DNA of 64,000 nucleotides, taken from NCBI GenBank assembly GCA_026936325.1, contig JAPTHN010000002.1, forward strand, positions 8,494,408 through 8,558,407, in the 5' to 3' direction. The notes under the pieces were generated by a model. The model did not search any database and had not been told where the DNA came from. It was given only the letters and a program-made list of their open reading frames with translations. Below, piece by piece: positions 10,836 to 22,148 of the stretch; the first letter of the stretch is position 1; each line of letters begins with the position of its first letter. Source of the DNA: Platynereis dumerilii (taxonomy: Eukaryota; Annelida; Polychaeta; Phyllodocida; Nereididae). The translations under genes were made by a program, and so were the position numbers.

Positions 10836-12012
10836 CTACAAGTATGCAAGTAAGTATGACATAAAATCAACTGCTGCAAATCCCACGTTCACATGTCAAG
10901 ATTGTAAAGACACTTTCAGTATACTGAGAAATGTAAACAAAGACTTGTCTTCGTTCCGAATTCTCTTTAACGAACGCATGACTGAACTCGCTGCTGCTAT
11001 CCAGACAAAAGACTCTGAAAATAAGAAATTGCTTGAAGAAAATGCTAAACTTCAGAAGCAAATAATTACTTTGACATCAGATCTTACGGCAGAAAAATGG
11101 AAAAATTTCAGGGGAAATAGCAACGACTGTGGTTCGGAAATCCTGTTTTCGGATTTCACGCTCTCTCATGTTGACGAGAACAAATTGGCAAATACCAAGG
11201 TTGTTGCTAAACCTGACGCTAAAGTTGAAACGTTTTCCAATGAACTTGCCAAAGTGACATCTGGCGATGAGCGGTTCGAACGCATCGTCTTTGTGGTTGG
11301 AGCGAATGATGTCTGCGATGAAAATATGGATTCAGTATCAGACGTCATCCCAAAATATACCTCCCTCCTCGACAAGGCAAAATCCAAGGCTACCAAGGTC
11401 TGTGTCAGCAGCGTGTGCCCCAGGCTTGACAAGCCAGAATTAAGTGAAAAAATCAAGGCCATAAATTCCCATCTTCAAGTTATGTGCACGGACAATGACT
11501 GCGAATTCATCGACAATAGTCCAGCCTTCACATTAGGTGACAACACCGTTAATGACGGATACCTAGCTGCTGGCAAGGGCCCAAATCTATCGAAAGCTGG
11601 TATCAATAAATTGGTGAACACTCTGAAACTTCGAACCAAGAGTAACATCACGGATATTACCAAGCGACAGAACAGAAAAACGCCATCTGGAAAATCTGGT
11701 CTCACCGCTCGAACTGGCCAGAAGACGACAGAACACAAGGTGCGTCAACGTAATTTTCAATCAAGATCTGTTCGCTCCGACCGCTCCGACCGCAAACATC
11801 AATACGATCATGATGATGTTTACTACAACCCTGACAGCTGTTACTACTGTAACGAACCGGGCCACAGTACAGACACCTGTCGACACCAAGGACCCGTGAC
11901 CTGCCGTGGATGTGGATCGGAAGGCCACAAGGAAAAACACCATTCTAACTATGCGACGGATTACCTAAATTATCGTTGGTCATCACAATATGTGAACTCC
12001 TATGATTACTAG
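10835..12012 (+). CDS. Outer LINE ORF1, C-terminal part: PHD end, coiled coil, SGNH esterase-like domain, zinc knuckles
   Basis: The frame matches that of the N-terminal part by chance of insert length. In order: the last PHD pair CQDC; a coiled coil (LLEENAKLQKQIITLTSDL); an SGNH/esterase-like region (RIVFVVGANDVCDEN, then VCVSSVCPRLDKP and LAAGKGPNLSKAGINKL); a basic linker (RSVRSDRSDRKH); and two knuckles, CYYCNEPGHSTDTC (C-x2-C-x4-H-x4-C) and CRGCGSEGHKEKHH. It ends NSYDY-TAG. Such ORF1 proteins coat LINE RNA. The catalytic Ser of the esterase is not obvious, so the domain may be structural. Confidence 0.85.
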
Positions 12013-12200
12013 GTCGTCGGCCACGGATATAAGGCCACTCCTGCTGCACGTAGTGTATGTGAAAGTGGCGATAGAGAAAGTGACTCTGATGTAGCGGACA
12101 GAGACAGTGACTCTGAGGAAACACATAGAGATAGTGACTCTGAAGACAGTGACTCTGAAACAATTTTAACAGAGGACAACTGGCAAGATCTCAAATCACT
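11237..12200 (+). repeat. 964-bp tandem duplication, first copy
   Basis: It begins CCAATGAACTTGCC and ends AAATCACT, and is followed directly by the second copy. It covers the second half of ORF1, its TAG stop and the SDSE linker. By eye I found only two differences from the other copy. At the junction at most about 2 bp of microhomology is visible. Confidence 0.95.
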
Positions 12201-12976
12201 CCAATGAACTTGCCAAAGTGACATCTGGCGATGAGCGGTTCGAACGCATCGTCTTTGTGGTTGGAGCGAATGATGTCTGCGATGAAAATATGGATTCAGT
12301 ATCAGACGTCATCCCAAAATATACCTCCCTCCTCGACAAGGCAAAATCCAAGGCTACCAAGGTCTGTGTCAGCAGCGTGTGCCCCAGGCTTGACAAGCCA
12401 GAATTAAGTGAAAAAATCAAGGCCCTAAATTCCCATCTTCAAGTTATGTGCACGGACAATGACTGCGAATTCATCGACAATAGTCCAGCCTTCACATTAG
12501 GTGACAACACCGTTAATGACGGATACCTAGCTGCTGGCAAGGGCCCAAATCTATCGAAAGCTGGTATCAATAAATTGGTGAACACTCTGAAACTTCGAAC
12601 CAAGAGTAACATCACGGATATTACCAAGCGACAGAACAGAAAAACGCCATCTGGAAAATCTGGTCTCACCGCTCGAACTGGCCAGAAGACGACAGAACAC
12701 AAGGTGCGTCAACGTAATTTTCAATCAAGATCTGTTCGCTCCGACCGCTCCGACCGCAAACATCAATACGATCATGATGATGTTTACTACAACCCTGACA
12801 GCTGTTACTACTGTAACGAACCGGGCCACAGTACAGACACCTGTCGACACCAAGGACCCGTGACCTGCCGTGGATGTGGATCGGAAGGCCACAAGGAAAA
12901 ACACCATTCTAACTATGCGACGGATTACCTAAATTATCGTTGGTCATCACAATATGTGAACTCCTATGATTACTAG
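12201..12976 (+). CDS. Duplicated partial ORF1 (esterase-like domain and zinc knuckles)
   Basis: This is an in-frame copy of the C-terminal half of ORF1, without PHD or coiled coil, ending in the same NSYDY-TAG. Its only protein change is an Ile to Leu (KIKAINSH to KIKALNSH). No convincing start codon belongs to it. It is by-product sequence of the duplication, but it supplies the ORF1 end that adjoins ORF2. Confidence 0.7.
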
Positions 12977-13164
12977 GTCGTCGGCCACGGATATAAGGCC
13001 GCTCCTGCTGCACGTAGTGTATGTGAAAGTGGCGATAGAGAAAGTGACTCTGATGTAGCGGACAGAGACAGTGACTCTGAGGAAACACATAGAGATAGTG
13101 ACTCTGAAGACAGTGACTCTGAAACAATTTTAACAGAGGACAACTGGCAAGATCTCAAATCACT
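12201..13164 (+). repeat. 964-bp tandem duplication, second copy
   Basis: The offset is 964 bp throughout. The two differences seen are A to C in GGCC(A/C)TAAAT, near 11461 and 12425, and A to G in GGCC(A/G)CTCC, near 12030 and 12994. Because 964 is not a multiple of three, the first copy no longer leads into ORF2. After its linker it runs to a TGA just past the junction. Only the second copy leads in frame into ORF2. Confidence 0.95.
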
Positions 13165-16036
13165 CAGACTGAAACATGTAACAAATCTTATTATTGGCTT
13201 CGTCAATATAAACAGTGTGCGAAATAAATATTTGTGCCTCTCTGATATTTTCTCGCAAGGACTGGTCGACTTTTTCAGTGTGATTGAGAGCAAGCTGGAC
13301 GACAGCTTCCCTGATGCTCAATTCACTCCAACTGGATTTTCGTTGTCACGTCAGGACTGCAGTGATACTAGTGGTGGCATAATGACTTTTATAAGATCTG
13401 ATATTCCGCACTCCAGAAGGCCCGATATTGAAATTAATAATGACTCGATCCAGAGCTTGTGTTTAGAACTCATCATCAATAAAGAGAAGTGGATCATAAA
13501 TACGATTTATAGACTGCCTAGTGCAAATCCTCAAAAATTCTGGGAAAATATGTATAAAATGGCTGATAATATGTTGGCAAACTCGAGCACTATCATTATG
13601 ATGGGTGACGTAAATATTAATGCTCTCTGTGAATCTAAGTTCAAGCAGATCAAAGACTTTACTGAAAATTTTGCCCTTACACAAGTCGTTCGCTCACCTA
13701 CTTGTACAAAGGGTACTCCCAGTCTGATAGATCATCTTTACACGAGTCGGCCAAAACGACTCTCTTCAACAATAAACTTTGATTGCGGTCTCAGTGACCA
13801 CCACAATGTTGTGGCGGTCTCAACCAAGATAACATGTCCTAAACGACCGCCCGTTGTGAAATTTTACCGCAGTTTCAAGAAGTTTGATGATAAAGCCTTC
13901 CTTGACGATCTTCAGAGCGTTCCTTTTCAAGTGACTGATGTTTTTACCGATGTCGATGACACATACTGGGCCTTTGATTTGCTCTTGAAGGATGTTGTTA
14001 ATAAGCATGTGCCACTCAAAAAGAAGATCATAAAGCACAGCAACGCTCCATTTATGAACAGCGCACTAAGGAAATGCATGTATCAAAATAGAGTTGCCCA
14101 CAATAAGGCCCGTAAAGACCCTAGAAACTCCAGGAAATGGGAAGATTTTAGGCTTAAACGGAATGCCTTTGTTTCCATGAAGCGTAAATCAATCAAAACG
14201 TACTTCAAAGAACGATGTGCCGATGGTCCTTCATCAAAAAATTTGTGGTCCACTCTCCGACCCTATTTTTCGAATAAAAATTCAACAAATGATTGCTATG
14301 CTTTACGTGAAAATAGTGCCATTATAACGACACCAAATTCTGTTGTCGAGACATTCGGGGATTATTTCGGAAATATTACGGAGAGCATTGGCATCAATGA
14401 AAATTTCGCTGAAGATTCTGACATCTCAAATAATATTTCGGTGTACGAAAATCACCCTAGTGTATTATGGATTAAAAGGACAAATAGTGACCGACGCTTC
14501 ACTCTTAAGCCTGTGTCTTATGCTGACGTAGCAGGGACGCTACGCAACATAAACCCGAAGAAAGCGACAGGCTTCGACCAACTCCCCCCGAAACTGCTCA
14601 AGATTTCTGCTACTGTGCTTACTTGCCCAATTGTATCGCTTTTTAATCGGATTGTTGATGCCAAGTCTTTTCCCAGTGACCTTAAAAAAGCAGAAATTAC
14701 GCCCATCTTTAAGAGCAAAGACAAATACGATAAAAAAAATTTCAGGCCAATAAGTATATTACCTTCGATGGCAATTATTATAGAAAAGCTTATTAATAAG
14801 CAAATTCAAAATTTCTCAAATGAGACTCTTCATGTCAACATCTCTGCCTATAGGAAATCCTATAATACACAATGTGTCGCTATTAAGGCAATCGAAGATT
14901 GGAAGTTGAGTCTCGACCAAGGTCTCCACACTGCAGCGATAAGTACTGACCTCAGCAAAGCCTTTGACGTTTTGCCGCACGGCCTCCTCCTCGCTAAGCT
15001 CAGTGCCTATGGCTTTGATACAGACTCCATTAAACTTATGTGTAATTATTTAAGTGAAAGGAAACAACGAGTAAAGATTAATGACTCTAAGAGTAAATGG
15101 TATAAAATAAAGAAGGGAGTCCCGCAGGGATCGGTCCTCGGGCCGACCCTGTTTAACCTATTTATTAACGACATTTTCTGTATTATTGATGACTCCAGCC
15201 TATACAACTACGCTGACGATAATGTAATTTCTTATTCTTCTACGGATTCAAATGTTTTAAAATCGATCTTAGAATCAGATATAAGAAATGTATTAAACTG
15301 GTTTAAAGACAATGGCATGAAGGCCAACCCGGAGAAGTTTCAGCTGATCTCCTTCGGCAACACTCTGAACTCGATACAAGCAGGTACCACAGAAATTTGT
15401 AGTCAGTCCTCAATCAAGTATTTGGGTATCTATGTCGACAATAAATTGACATTTCACGATCATGTTGAAAAAATGTGTTCAAAGGCCAGTAAGCAGGCCA
15501 ATGCATTAATGCGTCTCTGTAACACTATTGACTATGACACTAAGTTCTTATTGTATAAAGCCTTCATATCTGCGAATTTTGATTATTGCCCTGTAATTTG
15601 GTCATTATGTTATAAAACTGACCTTGCAAAAATTTGTAAACTTCAAACAAGGGCCTTAAGATTTGTATCATGTAACTTTGATCTGAGTGGTAGAGATCTT
15701 CTTGAGTATTGCAATACTACAAGTTTCACTTCTATGTGTATGATTAAGATAGCTATAGAGATGTATAAAATTGTATATGACATATCGCCTCATTATTTAT
15801 GTCAGATGTTCAAACTTACTAGAAACAATTATATTTTACGTGGTCATAGATCGTTACAGTTGAGAACTCCTCGTACAACTAGATACGGAAAACTCAGTTT
15901 ATCTTATGCAGGGGTTAAGTTATGGAACCATCTGCCAAATGCAATGAAGGAAGCCGGTAGCTTAAATGATTTTAGGAAATTATTACAGGATTGGGTTCCG
16001 CCTGATAATATATGGTTTTATGTAAACAGTTTTTAA
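12977..16036 (+). CDS. Outer LINE ORF2: APE endonuclease and reverse transcriptase
   Basis: The frame is open from just after the ORF1 TAG to 16036 (1020 codons including stop). An 80-codon acidic linker with repeated DSDSE leads into the endonuclease: FVNINSVRNK, VIESKLDD, MMGDVNINAL, SLIDHLYTSR and CGLSDHHNVV. The RT has NPKKATGFDQLPPKLLK, STDLSKAFDVLPHGLLLAKL, GVPQGSVLGPTLFNLFIND, the catalytic YADD and MKANPEKFQLISFG. The C-terminus has the common TRYGKLSLSYAGVKLWNHLP block. All expected catalytic residues are present. No ATG occurs before the one in GGIMTF, inside the endonuclease, so a start after 12977 is doubtful and read-through from ORF1 is the simplest reading. Confidence 0.9.
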   Translation, partial: VVGHGYKAAPAARSVCESGDRESDSDVADRDSDSEETHRDSDSEDSDSETILTEDNWQDLKSLRLKHVTNLIIGFVNINSVRNKYLCLSDIFSQGLVDFFSVIESKLDDSFPDAQFTPTGFSLSRQDCSDTSGGIMTFIRSDIPHSRRPDIEINNDSIQSLCLELIINKEKWIINTIYRLPSANPQKFWENMYKMADNMLANSSTIIMMGDVNINALCESKFKQIKDFTENFALTQVVRSPTCTKGTPSLIDHLYTSRPKRLSSTINFDCGLSDHHNVVAVSTKITCPKRPPVVKFYRSFKKFDDKAFLDDLQSVPFQVTDVFTDVDDTYWAFDLLLKDVVNKHVPLKKKIIKHSNAPFMNSALRKCMYQNRVAHNKARKDPRNSRKWEDFRLKRNAFVSMKRKSIKTYFKERCADGPSSKNLWSTLRPYFSNKNSTNDCYALRENSAIITTPNSVVETFGDYFGNITESIGINENFAEDSDISNNISVYENHPSVLWIKRTNSDRRFTLKPVSYADVAGTLRNINPKKATGFDQLPPKLLKISATVLTCPIVSLFNRIVDAKSFPSDLKKAEITPIFKSKDKYDKKNFRPISILPSMAIIIEKLINKQIQNFSNETLHVNISAYRKSYNTQCVAIKAIEDWKLSLDQGLHTAAISTDLSKAFDVLPHGLLLAKLSAYGFDTDSIKLMCNYLSERKQRVKINDSKSKWYKIKKGVPQGSVLGPTLFNLFINDIFCIIDDSSLYNYADDNVISYSSTDSNVLKSILESDIRNVLNWFKDNGMKANPEKFQLISFGNTLNSIQAGTTEICSQSSIKYLGIYVDNKLTFHDHVEKMCSKASKQANALMRLCNTIDYDTKFLLYKAFISANFDYCPVIWSLCYKTDLAKICKLQTRALRFVSCNFDLSGRDLLEYCNTTSFTSMCMIKIAIEMYKIVYDISPHYLCQMFKLTRNNYILRGHRSLQLRTPRTTRYGKLSLSYAGVKLWNHLPNAMKEAGSLNDFRKLLQDWVPPDNIWFYVNSF

Positions 16037-16250
16037 ATGTCTTGTTTTTATACCTTTGTTTTAATCAATGTTTTTAGACTCAAAGGTCTACAGCTTAGGC
16101 AAATTGCCTAATTACTTGTACATATCTGTAAATACTGTGTACATATGTAAATATCTATCTTTTAGTCACATAATAGCCTCGGCTAGTGTTTTATTGTTTG
16201 TAACCCGTGACTCAAAATAAAAATTTGTTATTGTTGTTATTGTAATTTGT
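16037..16250 (+). other. Outer LINE 3' UTR and simple-repeat tail
   Basis: About 170 bp of AT-rich sequence is followed by AAAATAAAAATTTG and TTATTGTTGTTATTG. The repeated TTATTG/TTGT units mark the probable 3' terminus. Confidence 0.65.
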
Positions 16251-16387
16251 TATAAGTTCCTTGTGGAGCCTTTTTTTCTTGCGAAATACCTCTCTATCTT
16301 TGTTCGATTCCAGGTTTTTTGTTAATTTTTCCTCTCATCTTTCAGGACACATATTCTGCAAAATTTCAATTAGATAGGATGTGGCTT

Positions 16388-17158
16388 TAGGGTGGCACTT
16401 TGGTGTCAAAGTTGAGTCCAAAATTGTCAAAAAATGATGCTTTGAAAAGTCGCGGTCATAAATATCTAGCTTATGGTTGGCTGTATGATTTCAATTCATA
16501 CACTATTATTCTCAGAAGAAAATTGTCTTTAAATTGAATGGTAGAAAGCTATATTTCTCATGCCTAAGTTTTTAGTAAAGCCAAAAATTTCTGACTATTA
16601 TGAAAAAATGTTTGGAAAAATCAACTTAAAAGCTCAACTTCTGCCTAGCTTTGACTAATTGTTAGAATAAAACGTAAGGAACACTTTGCTGAAGAAAGTG
16701 GGAAATTGAAATTTTTTTCTAGATAGTTATTCATCAAATTCAAATGTACAAATTTTTATAAATTACGTGTAAATATGAGAAATACAACAGTTCGTTGAGA
16801 CACCGTTCTGCATCTCTTTTTCTTCTGACTACATCATAATGCAATCAAGGTTTTGTCAGATGATGTAGTAGACCATATTTTCACTTTGTAGACTTCTTTG
16901 ACTTCCCAAAGTCATATTAACATCCTTTTTTTAATTTATCACATTTCACCCAATAAAAAAGAAAAAATCTCCTCTCAATTTTGACTTATACTGAATGGAA
17001 ACCATTGATGTTGGTATTCAAATTAAAGCTCTCTCTCTAAGGAATCTAACTGTGCCATTCAAAAATCATTTCATTTAAAATTGACAATATTATTTATTAC
17101 CGCGAATCGCTAAAATATGACCTAATACTGAAATTTCAAGGCTGTTGTGCCACCCTTT
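16388..17158. mobile_element. Possible non-autonomous TIR element, family 'GGGTGG', copy 1
   Basis: TAGGGTGGCAC at the left is mirrored by GTGCCACCCT at the right. The inside block GATGTTGGTATTCAAATTAAAG (first 20 bases at about 17005) resembles blocks at about 52750 and 56255. There is no ORF. The right TA is not intact. The remaining DNA of 16250-17880 shows nothing else recognisable. Confidence 0.4.
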
Positions 17159-17924
17159 GGACTTAAAAGTTTTTCCTAAAATTTTTCAGGGCTTCTTTTA
17201 TGATACAAGGGAACAATCATGCAAAAGTGCATGATGTTTTGAAGATATAGGGGCAGACGATGCACCCTATTCCACATCCGTAATTCTTGTGGGGGTATAC
17301 AAGAGGTGTTATTTTGACAAAAAGTTCAACCCTACACAAAACTGCCAAATGCTACTTTTTTTCCTGTCTGCATGACGACAGAAAGGGTTAACTATGGATC
17401 TTGCCAATATAAGACATGGGTTTGAAATATTTTGGAACAGTTTGCAAAATTTTATTAAACTTTTCCTGAGACAGGCCTCCCATCAGTTTTGAGAGCAATA
17501 TTTCGACCAGTGAGAGTGGTTAGAAGTGTATTTGCAGATTCTTTCCAATTATACCGATTTTGCTGAGACTTCTCAGACATCATCAAATGGTCTTTGGTGA
17601 CCTATCCACCAAGGTACAGGAATATTGCTTTTTTAGTTCTTCACATCTGCTTGTTCGTCTGACCTTAAGCTACGCAACGGCGCCTATGGTTATGCTGGGC
17701 CATTTTTTTAACCCCAAAGATGGTTCGGGCTCACTGTGTAATAAAAGCAATAGAAAAAATTTATTGATCTAACTTAAATATCAATGAAAAAATATTTCAA
17801 AATTTTAGAACGCCCGCTCCAGAGTTATTCAAGAGAAAAACACATGGCAAGCATTACAGAAGTGACTTTGACATAATTTGTTCACTCACAGAGGGAGACG
17901 AGAGGCCTTAGCGATGGAAGCGCC

Positions 17925-18115
17925 ACCACCGTTAAAAAAAAAATTTCCAAAAAAAAAACAAATTTTCCAAAAAAAAATTTTCCGAAAAAAATAAAAATTC
18001 CCCAAAAAAATAAAAATTCCAAAAATAAAAAAAATTCAAAAAAAAGAGAAGCAAAAAAAAAATTCAAAACAACTATTCTAAAAAAATAATCATTCCAAAA
18101 AAAATTGTCAACAAA
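17925..18115. repeat. A-rich low-complexity tract
   Basis: Runs of A are separated by short TTCC/ATTCC spacers. Similar tracts occur near 38870-39180 (complement) and 47270-47490. No gene. Confidence 0.8.
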
Positions 18116-21100
18116 ACAATTGTGGACTTCAGTTTCGGTCAATTTGCAGAACTGAAGTTGATACCTCTGCATTCGGCCTCAGTGAATATCACCTGATATT
18201 TACCTCTACCAAACCACTACCTATAGAGCTCTATAGGCCTATAAATTATAATGTACGCTATACAATAGATCAGGGCAGAGTACAGGCAAATAGAAATACA
18301 ACAGTGTTGTAGGCCATCCAGACCTCTTTACCGCTCTCCCCTGCTTTGGCAGATTACATTACATATTAATGATTATGTTCCTTTAATTTTGTTATGTTTT
18401 CTTGTTGTCTGTTTTGAAATGAAATAAATCATGTGTTAATAATTCAATTTAGCTTGTCAAGGCTAATAATTAACTATTCCATAAAAATTATTGGCAAAGG
18501 AAATGTTACTGGTGAAAATTGAATTTTTAAGACACATTTGAAGATGATTTTGTTATGTTTTGTTAAATACAAAACCGAATCATTGATTTAAGAAGCTGGA
18601 CCCACTTGACCTAATTCCGAACTGTGGACTGTTGATACCATCACTGCACAGATTTTTGAGACCTCTCTTGTGCTCAATTCGCTTCGCGAATGTTAAATGT
18701 TATTTAGGCGCCATGGCCCCGAACAGTTTTCTAATGAATACTATCTCTTTTCTCTCTGTGTAAAGAACTTAGGAAGGTTCTTTTTTAAACAGATTTTAGA
18801 TTTAAGCTAACCAGGTATTAGGCTATCCTATTTGAAATTCTAGAGGTGAAAGTGTGACTTTTTCTGTGTTTGATCACCGGACAATTTATGCATGATTTTT
18901 CGTACTGTGAATTACCCAACTTTTCAATCTTCTAACTTTAAAGCACTCTGTAAATTTCTTTTATGCTGAAAACCACTTATTAATTGGTGTAGTCTATCTA
19001 GTTTTACCCAGTGTAAAATTTTATGGTCCTATGTATAAAAGCTTCAGGTGGAGCAAGGATATAAGATTCCTTGTTTTCCGCAACTTTTTTTCAAAACTAT
19101 GTTACTACACCTCCTGTATTGTTACAGAATGCTGTACCATCTCTGTATGAATACACTAATAACAGAACTTTGTCACCGATCTCATTTTGTTTATCACCCC
19201 TGATTTGGCCATGAACCATGGGTAGCGGAATTACATTTTGAAACCCCTTATGAGGGTGACATCCAATTGTTTCTTTGTGCAGAGGTTCACAATGAACATT
19301 AGCTCAAATAAATACCATAATAATCTTCCATGACACAATACTGTATGCTTGAGGCAGTGAAACAGGCCTTCAAAAGATGCTTTATCACACTTTTCAAACA
19401 AAATGCAATTAATTACCGTTGCTATGTTGGGAACATGCATACATATATTTAGATGACATGACATGCAAGATGAGCATCATATGGATCGCGCTCAGCATTT
19501 TGGCTCAACGAAGCAAAAATTCTCAATTAAGTGGCTGTTTTCATTTTTGTCAAAATAAGTCGAACACCTCTTGTAATGAGGTATGTTGAGCAATCCACAG
19601 GATGTAACAAGATGGGACACCTGTCACCTAACAATATGATGCCTTCTCCTTCTAAGGTAGGCAAGCATAATAATAATCAGAAAACTAGAATTCGTGTAGC
19701 ACAAAAGAGTTTATTAATTCTAATGCATAATGTAACAATGGCTGGTAAAATAATGCAAATGTACATGGTATTAAAACATATTTTTGGAGTTGTATCAATT
19801 AAATTACATGTACAATCATAGGCATATCACGCACTTGCGGAAACGTTACTTCATTGGTATTGAAGCTAAAATTTGTGGTGTATATCGCCAGTGCACATAG
19901 TTGTGCCATAAAAGGTTAAGAGAAATATTCAATGAATTAATACAATGGATAAAGATTTGTCATATATGACCATATATAAACAGTTAAAATGGAATCACTC
20001 TGTTTGAAATATTTATAAGATTTAAAATTTGATATTTTGAGACAATCGTAGTAAATCACACTGATTAAGAATTGGTTTTGTTTAAGATATTAACTTTAAA
20101 AGTGATTTAAATATTCAAAGATGTAAAAGTAATAAACTCTGAATAAATTCTTAAAATAGTACAATTTAAAAATCTTTTTTCTGTTTCAATTGTTTAAAAA
20201 TATAAATACTTTTTAAAGTTTTAGTGGAATGAATAAAATTAAAGGAAAGGTTTGAAGTAAAACTGTGAAATTTGTCATAATAATATATTTTGTAAAAATA
20301 ATAAATATAGCATTATCAACTGCTGTAAGTTCCAAAAATGGAAACGTAAAAATAAAGTTTCAACAGAACATGCTCATTGTTGACAATTTTCAGCATGAGT
20401 ATTTGGTAATGTTAGCTTAAAATATTTTTTGTATATTTTTGTATAATTCACATAAAATTGAACTCGATCAAGCCTGACATCACAGGTGGCATATAAAGCA
20501 TATACAAATTAACATATTATAACTCAAAATTATGGCTACTAATAATGCATTAAATTCTGATGACACTGCCTGAAATATATTATATAAACTTTTGGTCTTA
20601 TTAGATTATTCGCCATTTTCCAATTGTTAACATTACTGAACTACATGTGCTTTCCATAAGGCAAAAACATATCCAAGCCTTAAAAAATAAGGTATAGACA
20701 ATAACAAACTAGTCATATAGAATTGCATCAATGTGACATCTCAAAAACACAGATAAGGCTTCTGATGAATGAGGCATTGCAACACCTGACTCAGAAGCAT
20801 TCTGCGAGTCTATAAATTGACTAACACAGCACGAAAAAGCAACACGAATGAATGTAACTAGGACAGCATTTAAACATTTGCGTATCCCTAAGCTACATAT
20901 ATGACTAGACAAACAGCATTAGCTTTTCGGTGAGCCTCTCATATTATCGATTACGTTGTGACTTTAGACACAGACTTATTCAAATGTTTTGATTACTCTG
21001 TACATTATTTTGCTCTACACACAGGCAGGCATTCATATTAGATTTTTCGAGCTAACACAATTAACAATTTTCTAAACACATTATAATAGTTCCTCAACTT

Positions 21101-21430
21101 AGTGCATAAATGGCATTATTTCGTGAACAGTTTAATATCGGTAACAACATAGACACATAGTTATTTGGTTGCATTCTCCGTAAACTTGAGATCTAATGAC
21201 TAGATTAGTGCAGATTATGTACATCCCATTCTCATGGACACCCAGGGACCGATGAGATCTTTTTGAGGCTCTTTGAGAAAAGTCCCTGTTGTCCGTTGGT
21301 TCATCCATGAGCAGAATTTGCTCTAAGACAAACCTAAATAAGATGAGAATGGGCTTATCCAACTGTACTTATGTACTGTCGAACTACAATGCCACGAGGG
21401 CTATCTCTCAGTTCAAAAAGGGAGGCAAAT
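18116..21430. other. AT-rich region without recognised gene
   Basis: Reading both strands shows only short, non-coding-like frames. It lies downstream of the RGS gene and could include distal 3' UTR, but nothing in it proves this. Confidence 0.4.
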
Positions 21431-22148
21431 GTACAAATCAACAATGTTTATTTATGTACACTAGCATAATTTAGTATCTATACACTGTCCATACATGTAT
21501 TCACATCTATACAAATGTACAACTGAAGTCTCCTCTTTTAACAAATATGTACAGAATCTATGAATATACAAGTTGTGTGCTGTGTACAGCTTTCAGCGTT
21601 ATGTACAATTCTGTTGCATTCGTGTGTACAAATCATATTTACAAATTTTCAAAGAAAACAAAATGACTGTGCAGCCCACAGTGCGCACCATCGGCGAAAA
21701 AATTCATAGTGAACCAACGGCAAATAAATAAGTAACACCTTTGGAATTCATGACATGAAAATAGCACCATATTAAAATGTCACACAAGAGGGTCTAATGT
21801 ATTTACACAAGGGCTAATCAACAGCCTATTAGCAACGACCTCCTTGCCACATCTTTGTACCTTGTAAGCCAAATATTTCAGTTCAACATAAACATGGTAA
21901 ATCTCAGGCGTACAATATGATATAGATTTACAAGAAGGTCAGTTGAGTGAATGAAAATTGTAAAAGTTTGTTTTCATTTCTACAGTCATTTCCAACAGGA
22001 AGTCGTCTCTTTTCCGGTCATTCCCAATAGGAAATTGGCCAGGCAGTTCATTTGTTTTTATTCCATAGGAAATTGACTGTAATCACTGTGTAACCACTGT
22101 ATAACTGATGATAACAATAACACAATTCAACAATTCAACAACAGCTTC
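21430..22148 (-). other. Probable 3' UTR of the RGS9-like gene
   Basis: It follows the TGA at 22149-22151 on the - strand. Minus-strand AATAAA signals are present as TTTATT on the + strand, near 22050 and near 21448. The region is AT-rich and has a dense set of UGUA-containing motifs. The exact transcript end is unknown. Confidence 0.5.
21453..21807 (-). promoter_or_regulatory. Cluster of five Pumilio-type sites (UGUANAUA) in the 3' UTR
   Basis: TATNTACA on the + strand, i.e. UGUANAUA in the RGS mRNA, occurs at 21453-21460, 21546-21553, 21600-21607, 21636-21643 and 21800-21807. At this base composition about 0.05 would be expected by chance in 360 bp (my rough estimate). PUF proteins bind this octamer and usually repress or localise mRNA. 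That they act here is inference. Confidence 0.5.

Larger units (their letters stand above)
6980..16250 (+). mobile_element. CR1/L2-like LINE (outer), carrying a nested LINE and a 964-bp duplication
   Basis: ORF1 starts at 7123 and ORF2 stops at 16036. The 3' UTR runs to a TTGTTATTG-type simple repeat near 16205-16245, a typical tail for CR1/L2 LINEs. The 5' limit of about 6980 is a guess based on where the minus-strand remnant ends. The PHD plus SGNH esterase ORF1 followed by endonuclease/RT ORF2 places it in the Jockey superfamily, probably CR1/L2-like. Excluding the nested insert and the extra duplicate it would be about 4.8 kb. The clade within the superfamily is not certain. Confidence 0.85.
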
